From positions 40,790,141-40,854,140 of the forward strand of contig CM055095.1 in the NCBI GenBank assembly GCA_029204225.1: a stretch of DNA of 64,000 nucleotides, written 5' to 3'. Below the pieces are notes generated by a model, which saw nothing but the letters and a program-made list of their open reading frames with translations, searched no databases and had not been told where the DNA came from. The position numbers and the translations under genes are program-made. Shown here in pieces: positions 57,384 through 64,000 of this stretch. Origin of the DNA: Diphasiastrum complanatum (lineage: Eukaryota; Streptophyta; Lycopodiopsida; Lycopodiales; Lycopodiaceae). Within the stretch, counting starts at the first letter, position 1. Every line of letters starts with the position of its first letter.

Positions 57384-60300
57384 ATGTCTTCCACAGACAC
57401 TTCCCAGTCACCTCGCTATATTATCCATCGTGATGTCCCATCTGCAACGAACATCATAATACTTCCTAGCACACGCATGGTCACTCAGTGGATGACCCTT
57501 GCAGAGCCTCTGTTCATTGCAATGGATATTCATGAGCGGGCCTTCTCGGGACGAATCAACATGGATTTTATCACTCTTGCCTTCAGTACATGGAAGGAGA
57601 AAAAATCCAAATTTTATATTTCCTTTCAAGGAGCCACACACAAGGTGCGTGTAACTGAAGCCGCCCTTGCTGCCTAGGGAGTTCATCCAGCACTCAAGCC
57701 TCCCCAAACCACAAACAAGCCAAACAAGTTAATAAGCCATACATTGATACCACAACTGACTTATACTGGACAAATGACGGCTATTTGTTAGAGGCCATTG
57801 GGGATCTTGTCATCCATGCAGTTGCTCAGCTCCTTAATAACTTCTTGATGGTTGGAAACCTCAGGAAAGACCACATCTCTTCCAAATTCTACATAGGATA
57901 GTTGAATCCCAAGCCAAGATAGCTAAAGCCCCACTAGAACCATATAACTGGTCCAAGACTGTGTTTGGAGAGCTCAAACGAGCTATCAAGAGCGATTTGG
58001 TGCTTGCCAGTTGTTATCTCTCCTTGTAGCCTCCCATCTTGACAATAAAATCCATGACTTCAGTATGGATTCGGTGCTATCCATATATGAAGAGGCACCA
58101 GCTGAATCATCACATCAGGCATCGACTTCACATAGTCGTCATCGTGTACACAGCGAGATCGTCATTCCTGCCTCGCCTTCCGCATCACATTGTCGTACTA
58201 GGCAACCAACCCCCGCTGCGCTTCCACCCTCTCCTGCAACCCGCACTGAGCTATCCTAGTTTAATCCACTGATGCATCCCTCACCTCCGCTTTCTCATAG
58301 GGTCAGTTTGTGACAATTGGATCTACCATTCCAATCAGAATTGCCAAGCCACATCTTCCCCACAACTTCGAGTTATTTTCCCAAACACACAATCTTTCAT
58401 GAATATGTTCGATAATTCCAATCCACTAGGCCCAGATGAGATCTTTGAAATTTCCGAAAGCCCCAGTCCATTTGCACTCCAATCTCCAGGAAGAAGATTC
58501 GAACAATTCCATGATACCTCTATTGGCTTTGATGACTCCTTCCAGATTAACTAACAAGATCAAGTTGAAGCCGCACCGGACATTATTAGGGTCGTTCATG
58601 TTGTTCTGTCTCCAAATCAGTTCGATGCCACAGTGTCAGAGGGTTTTGAAGTAGAAGATATATTTGAAGAAGAAGAACCGACCACATACCTGAGGCCAAT
58701 CGGCACAATTCCTACCGAAGCTATTCATATTGCTCCTGCTGCTGCTGTTTTGACGACCGTGGACTCTGGTGACGCATAGTTTCAAACCTTTCACAAGTGA
58801 TCCATACCATGATTGATGAGAAAAAAGACATGAACAAGCACATATCAGATCTAGGCACAAAGAACACACTGATTAGCCAAAAGGTTATTTAGTTGAATCG
58901 TGAGCTGAAGATTTCCAGACAACATGAGGCAAAGTCTAAAGTTGAGTTAAAGGAGGCCAACCAGTCCGCCCACCAACACTTGGAAGACTATGTGGTGACC
59001 CTTCAAAATGCACTCACTACGGTGCAAGAGAAAGTGGACAAAATGGTCTAGGATACAAAACAACAAGTCTTGTTGTTGGCAGGCCAATTGGACTTAGCCG
59101 AGTTGGAACGCGAACGTCTTCAAGGTGAATTGGACTCGACCACCCTTGATCGCGATTCCTATTTGCAGACTTAAATGCTTGATCGCCTAGTCACACCGGA
59201 CAAAATCAGATACTTGTTCTGAAAAGTAGAAACCTACCGTACTGCACTGGCGGGGTTTCAAGAGAAATTCGATAAACTCAAAAGGACAGGATCCACTGAG
59301 ATTGGCAAGGCAAAAGATTATATTAAAGATTATAAAAAGATAGCCACTTAGGTGTTGGAAGCCGGTCCTCAAATTCCAGTTCCACTCATGCCGCAGTTCT
59401 CGTCTTAGCACCAGAAACAGGCATGAATGGATACAAGTTTCGATACAGGCATGGACCAGTGTGGAGCTCCTAAAATTTCAAAAACAACGGACACCCAAGC
59501 TGCTGAAGCCGGTCCATCTTCTTCAGGGACCAAAATTTTATTTCAAAAACCAGTCACCATCGAGGACCAGATTCAAAAAAATTTGCACCAATATCCGCAT
59601 TTGTCCTCGAAGGTTGGTTGGCTTATTAACTTCAAAAACTCAAAGATAGAGGCAGGAAAAGAACTGGATAGAGTACCTGCATTAGGAGAACAACCGGCTT
59701 GGTGCACAACAGTTTTTTAAAAAGCTCCAGATTCTATTACGGGCTATGTTGTCAGCCCTCGTCAATTGCGAGTCGATCCCTATTATTTGCCGATGTCGAG
59801 ACGCAATAAATGAAAAGATTTGGGCGAGCCATTGGATCAAATCAACATCCACACCCCAAATTGGCTCATCATTCATCAGGTATTTAATTGGCAAATATCA
59901 CTTGATTTTATTAGAGCCCTTCAATTCTATGGTGCTGAATACCGGAATGCACCAGATCCAACTGTGCGACAATCGACCATATTCACAAATGATTTTTCCA
60001 AGTTGGCATCCACTGTTGCGAGGTGGGTTGATTGCCTACCTCCCTTGGTATTCAATCCAAATCTTCCCATGGTGTCAGATAAAGTCCAAGACCAGCAGAC
60101 TCTATTATCATGCAGCCATGCTGGGTGGTTATTGGGAATCAAGGTTTCTGGCTTGGACAACTTCAAATTGGATTGCCGGAGCATATAAGTGTTTTTCTTC
60201 TCACAAACATGACTTCAATACGGAACGCTTGGAATTCATGGAGAAGGTGCAGTACCATCTCATCAAGGTACGACGCGAGCAGAACCAGAGCCCAAAATGA
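57384..60300 (+). pseudogene. Third ORF of the gypsy element (coiled-coil protein), decayed
   Basis: A former long reading frame lies between integrase and the 3' end of the element. It begins MSSTDTSQSPRYIIHRDVPS at 57384 and runs to 57677. A middle part is rich in Ser, His, Pro (58011-58260). From about 58810 one frame is readable for some 850 bases despite stops: ISDLGTKNTLISQKVI, LNRELKISRQHEAKSKVEL, VVTLQNALTTVQEKVDKMV, LAGQLDLAELERERLQGEL, YRTALAGFQEKFDKL. This is a heptad-like, charged coiled coil. Then follow IQKNLHQYPHLSSKVGWLIN (59430-59720) and LIIHQVFNWQISLDFIRAL (59820-60190). Tat and Athila elements are known for extra ORFs around pol; those downstream are often called env-like. 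I see no signal peptide or clear membrane helix, so the env label is not supported. Confidence 0.6.
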
Positions 60301-60351
60301 ATAAATCTCGCGAGGTGTCGTGGGGCTGCCACCAATTTTGGTTGGGGATAC

Positions 60352-60400
60352 CGTTGGATGGTTTGTGGATCCCAAGGTAACCCTAACTATAAGGGAAGCT
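60352..60400 (+). mobile_element. Possible start of the gypsy 3' LTR
   Basis: After the purine-rich GGTTGGGGATA, GTTGGATGGTTTGTGGATCC and CAAGGTAACCCTAAC match the first 45 bases of the 5' LTR (49326 onwards), then similarity is lost. The rest is probably displaced by the minus-strand chromovirus. Confidence 0.4.
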
Positions 60401-60907
60401 CCTTAGATCCTGCTTACAAATCACAAACACAATGATAACACACTATGGAGAAATCGCCTAACCAAGTAGAAGCATCCAATCAATCTCTAGAAGCCTCACC
60501 CCCAAGCCAAGGAACAAGAAGCATGAATGTAGAGTGAGAGCCTGACAATGAATTTACAACCGTAATGAGGAGTAGGGCGAGTTTAGACCCAATATTTAGA
60601 GCCAAAAGCATTCTGGGCACATAGCCATGCATAGCCCTAAGTTTCCTATACATAGATTCACCTAGAATAGAGTCCTAAGCATGGACCAACTATTCATAGA
60701 ATTGCTATTGATAACTCTACACATGCATACATTGTCTCATACCTTGTCTAAACTCCATTTAGTGTGTTCTGGGCCTGACAAGGATATTAGTTACTTTTGG
60801 GTCACATCCAGTATCACGTGGCATTACTAACAGCTTGTTTCATTGGAGTACCGTGTATCCAAGACTAGGAGTATATTGTATCCTATGTACTGGTCATGGA
60901 CATAACA
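60401..60907 (-). mobile_element. Chromovirus 3' LTR, minus strand (left edge unsure)
   Basis: On the minus strand TGTTATGTCCATGACC begins at 60907, directly after a polypurine tract AAGGAGAGAAAA (complement of 60908-60919), 28 bases after the pol stop codon. That is the normal layout of a gypsy 3' LTR. The other end was not identified. Confidence 0.55.
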
Positions 60908-60934
60908 TTTTCTCTCCTTAAACTGTTTCTATCC

Positions 60935-61683
60935 TTAGAAACTAAAATTTGAGAAATTCTTCTTTATGCTATCAACTCTCTCCCACGAATCATCATCCTC
61001 AGTACGACCCTTCCACCGAATTAAGTAGTCAGAGATAGAATGATTTCTCAATTGTTTATCTCTCTGAGCACTTTCTCAGGTTCCAAAGGTACACTAAATG
61101 ACAAATCTTCCAAATGGGATAAATCCTCATCCAATCCAACTATATCACCATCATGTAAACTTAGTTGCAAACAACTTACATGAAATACTGGGTGTGTAGT
61201 CGATTTTTCTTGAAGATCGAGTTCATACGCCAAAGAACCAATTCTACGTACAATCCTGAAAGGTCCACAATAACGGGTAGACAGCTTATAATGTTTCCTT
61301 GTACATAACGTCTTAGAATTTTTTGGAGTCCTAAGATATACCCAATCATCAAGTTTAAAATCTCTTGGAGTTCTCTTAAGATCGGTATAGTGTTTAGTCT
61401 ATCCTGAGCGCTTCGGATACTATCCTTAGCCACTTGCAACATTTCTTGCATATTATGCAGAAAATCAGCAACCTTCTGGATTTTAACAGACTTTGTCTCA
61501 ACATTTACTGGAGATCTAGGTTGAAAACAATACATAAGTGGAAAAATAATCTTCCCAATGAGATTGCCTATGAGAAACATACGTCCTCAAAATATCTTCC
61601 ATAGTTTGATTAGTCCTTTCTGTCTGGCCTCTAATTCAGTGGATCAGAAGAACTTAAACTCAAAGAAGTTTCAAGTTTATGAA
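60935..61683 (-). pseudogene. Chromovirus integrase C-terminus with chromodomain
   Basis: Reading leftwards from 61683 on the minus strand: GQTERTNQTMEDILRTYVSH and RQSHWEDY (the region after the catalytic Glu of gypsy integrase), then KVADFLHNMQEMLQVAKDSI and RSAQDRLN, then a YILGLQKILRR/KHYKLSTRYCGPF-type segment in shifted frames, AYELDLQEKSTTHPVFHVSC (the GPY/F tail ending), and a chromodomain DYLIRWKGRTEDDDSWERVD with stop TAA at 60935-60937. The YLIRWKG...SWE pattern identifies the chromodomain that directs chromoviruses to particular chromatin. Frameshifts at about 61060, 61240 and 61560 and stops break the frame. The rest of pol is cut off by the copia LTR starting at 61684. Confidence 0.8.
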
Positions 61684-62331
61684 ATGTGAAAATTGTCAAC
61701 ATTTCCTTGTCTAGTTTTAGGCCAAAATTGCTAAAAATGGCACATAGTTTAGGATCTGACTTTTCACACGTGTGAAACAGGTCTAGATATTTTTAGTAAG
61801 TGTATTTTTTCAGTATGAAGAAGTGTCAAACTTCAAGACCTTCGAAATGAGTCCATTTTCATGTATTTTGGACATATATGCCAATTTTACCTATATAGGG
61901 CATATTTTAGGTAAGGAGGGTCTAGAGAGAGGAGAGAGAGTCATCTCTCTCAGCTATATATAGCAGGTAGGCCGTGGAGAAACAGGTTGGAGCAGATCCA
62001 TTGTATTCATTTGCTTAATGAGAGATTTTTCTATTGGGTTCTCCTTCCATTGTTGGCATTGTGTAGTGATTGAGTTCAAGCTTTGTGTGTATGATCTTAG
62101 GTGCTTTCCAAAAGTGATAGGCTGATGTATTATGGACTGTATAATGCTATTTTGGGCCGCACTTGATGTTTATGGAAGTTTCCATTTGTGATAAATGCTT
62201 TTTGATCAAGTTCTTTGCATTCTAGGTAGCATAGAATGTGTTGCCAATTCCTAGCTTATGTAGTTTGGAGTGCAAGCATTCAAGCCAATGATCTTGGAGT
62301 TTAGATCCACTTAGGATCTGTATTTTTCACA
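61684..62331 (+). mobile_element. Copia 5' LTR (648 bp), chimeric relative of the 41-kb LTR
   Basis: TGTGAAAATTGTC...TTTTTCACA. The first 400 bases (U3) are alignable to 41115-41525 but clearly diverged. From about 62087 to the end it is identical to 41525-41769 except at the penultimate block. A TATA box (GCTATATATAGCAGG) is at about 61951. The palindrome TTTCACACGTGTGAAA is at 61762-61777. Confidence 0.92.
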
Positions 62332-62343
62332 TGGTATCAGAGC
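62332..62343 (+). other. Copia primer-binding site (tRNA-iMet)
   Basis: TGGTATCAGAGC directly after the LTR. Confidence 0.95.
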
Positions 62344-63504
62344 AGGTTGGCTTCTATTTACAGTAAGTATTCCATTTTTGGTGATATTTGGATGTTTGAT
62401 CAAGTTCTAGCATGATTTTGCATTGCTTTGTTGATCAAATCTTACTAACCTTTGTTTTGTGAGTTGAACTTGTGGATCAAAAGCATATTTCAGGTCTATT
62501 GAAGATCAGAGGCTGAAAAGAAACTATTTTGGATCAGATCATAACACCTAATCATTTGTGATTGTGAGGCTTGTGCATATTCAATACTAACAATGTTCTT
62601 TTCAATCCTATTGTTGACAATCTCCATTCTTGGATGAACACTCTCCTTAAGTGGATGAAACTTCTCCTTAAGTGGATGACAAATGCTCTTTTGAGTGAGT
62701 TGTAATTCTCCTAAAGGCTGAGCAAAGCTCCCATTTGGATGAAAGATCCCCTTTTTTGGGTGAACATATTGTAAGCTCCATTGTGAAGAGCATATTGTAA
62801 AGATTGTCATCAATTTTGGCATAAATTTTGGTGTACTTTGTTGAGCATGTAAGTAACTCTCCTTATGTTATTTGATTGGAGCATTTGCTGGAAGGTGTTA
62901 ACCATTATGCAAGTGTGTTTTTAGGTTCTTAACAGGTTGAGGAACATTCTCATGTGAAGTGATCTTAGATCTACATCTAAACACCAAATTTTGACAAGAT
63001 AGTGAAGCTAGTCTTGTGATTCACTAAGTGTGCTCATTCATTCACCTCTAAATCTTGTATTTATCACTTGCTGGAGTTTATAAACTTTTAGAAGTGTGGT
63101 TTACATGTGGTTTTACAGGTTGAATCAATATCTTAGTGTGGTGATCATATGTTGATCAAGTTTGTTCATTACTAGGTAATTTTGGCATCCTAGTTTTGGG
63201 TATTTTCTAAGAATGCAAGTAACTCTTCACACCATAACTTGATTTGGTCACTTGCTGGAAAGTTTGAGAGCTTAAGCAAGAGTGTGTTCAGGTTGGTTTG
63301 AGTTTGTAATCCATTCTTAGTGTGTGCAAAGTGTTGCATGTGTTTCAATCTTCCTTTCTATGCTTGAAAGCCAAATAGTTTCAAGATAGAGGTCATTTAG
63401 GGTTCTAAATCTTTTAAGATCTTCTCCTTCTTCATTTATTGAGAGAAAGGAGAGTGCTAGGTGCATTAGAACAGAGCCTAAGGACACAAGAAGATTTTAG
63501 CATC
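62344..63504 (+). other. Leader of the 62-kb copia element
   Basis: To about 63365 it differs from the leader of the 41-kb element at only about nine or ten positions, then divergence rises sharply up to the gag ATG. The 108-codon antisense frame (62496-62822) is identical to that at 41934-42260. Confidence 0.85.
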
Positions 63505-64000
63505 ATGACATCCAATGGTGGAATCATGTTGGAAGCTAAAGAGAGGTTAAACTCTACAAACTATTCAACTTGGAAAGTGAGGATGGAGTCTTTACTAGAG
63601 TTGAATGAGCTAATGGATATAGTTGTGGGAATTGAAGAAAGACCTCTAATTCTTCAAGAGCAACTAAATTTTGATAGAAGGGCTAAAAGAGCCTTACATA
63701 TCATAAAGATGAATGTTACCAATGAACTTCTTAAAGAAGTTGGTAAATGTACTTCTTCAAGTGAAGCATGGAATGCTTTGAAGAAGATCTATGAGTCCAA
63801 ATCCACATCTAGGGTTCTCACCCTAAGAAGGCAAATCTTCCAAAGTTGTCAAAGAGAGGGAGAGAGTGCACATTCATTTGTCTTGAAGGTTAAATCCTTG
63901 AATGATGATCTAGCATGCATAGATGAAAGCATAAAGGATGGGGAACTAGTTCAAGTCATGTTGAATGGTTTGCTTGATGAACATTCTAACCTTGTACAAT
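63505..64000 (+). CDS. Copia Gag, runs off the window end
   Basis: The start ATG 63505 gives MTSNGGIMLEAKERLNSTNY, STWKVRMESLLELNELMDIV, HIIKMNVTNELLKEVGKC, EAWNALKKIYESKSTSRVL, TLRRQIFQSCQREGESAHS and VMLNGLLDEHSNLVQ. It is open to base 64000 (165 codons) without a stop or shift. It aligns residue for residue with the first 165 residues of the 42942 polyprotein, with roughly one residue in six changed. The primer-binding site, leader and start are intact, so this could be the 5' end of an autonomous partner. That cannot be judged without the pol region beyond the window. Confidence 0.9.
   Translation, partial: MTSNGGIMLEAKERLNSTNYSTWKVRMESLLELNELMDIVVGIEERPLILQEQLNFDRRAKRALHIIKMNVTNELLKEVGKCTSSSEAWNALKKIYESKSTSRVLTLRRQIFQSCQREGESAHSFVLKVKSLNDDLACIDESIKDGELVQVMLNGLLDEHSNLVQ

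Noticed and set aside
57161-60300. Envelope gene of a retrovirus-like element
   Set aside because: No signal peptide or convincing membrane helix or cleavage site; the readable part is a coiled coil. Kept as an unnamed ORF3.

Overview
This window is nuclear DNA of a land plant with a retrotransposon-rich genome. The evidence is a multi-exon gene of the plant MATE/DTX transporter type with GT-AG introns, Ty1/copia primer-binding sites complementary to initiator tRNA-Met, a Tat/Athila-type Ty3/gypsy element with a tRNA-Asp-like primer-binding site, a chromodomain-bearing gypsy integrase, and several long (CT)n tracts. The species cannot be named from the sequence; a large-genome lineage such as a gymnosperm or fern would fit, but that is inference.

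There is one convincing host gene: an apparently intact MATE efflux transporter, + strand, eight coding exons from 12599 to 18335 (524 codons). Its 2.4-kb first intron holds a hAT-like non-autonomous element and a perfect 25-bp inverted repeat. Its second intron opens with a (CT)n tract.

Almost everything else I can identify is retrotransposon. From 0 to 11 kb there are old fragments: a copia LTR, minus-strand gypsy reverse transcriptase and gag-like pieces, a truncated copia element interrupted by a minus-strand gypsy gag, and a solo LTR with a 5-bp target duplication. From 20 to 38 kb lies a nest of copia LTRs and pseudogenes in both orientations, including a gypsy pol remnant, an internally inverted copia element, and a copia element inserted into the LTR of an oppositely oriented relative. 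From 41115 to 46943 there is a very young copia insertion: its 655-bp LTRs differ at one base and it is flanked by the 5-bp duplication AAGCA, yet its reverse transcriptase has lost the catalytic segment. From 49.3 to about 60.4 kb there is a decayed Tat/Athila-type gypsy element with a third open reading frame downstream of integrase. This is followed by a minus-strand chromovirus 3' end and, from 61684 to the window end, another copia element of the 41-kb family.

The most interesting observations concern the retroelements. The 41-kb and 62-kb copia elements share a nearly identical block of about 1.28 kb covering LTR R/U5 and leader, although their flanking U3 and gag are clearly diverged, which suggests recombination or template switching. 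A palindrome TTTCACACGTGTGAAA, with decayed forms, recurs in many LTRs at non-equivalent positions. The word ACCTTCGC and its complement recur in non-coding parts of at least two kinds of element. I saw no sign of a new defence, metabolic or RNA-guided system.
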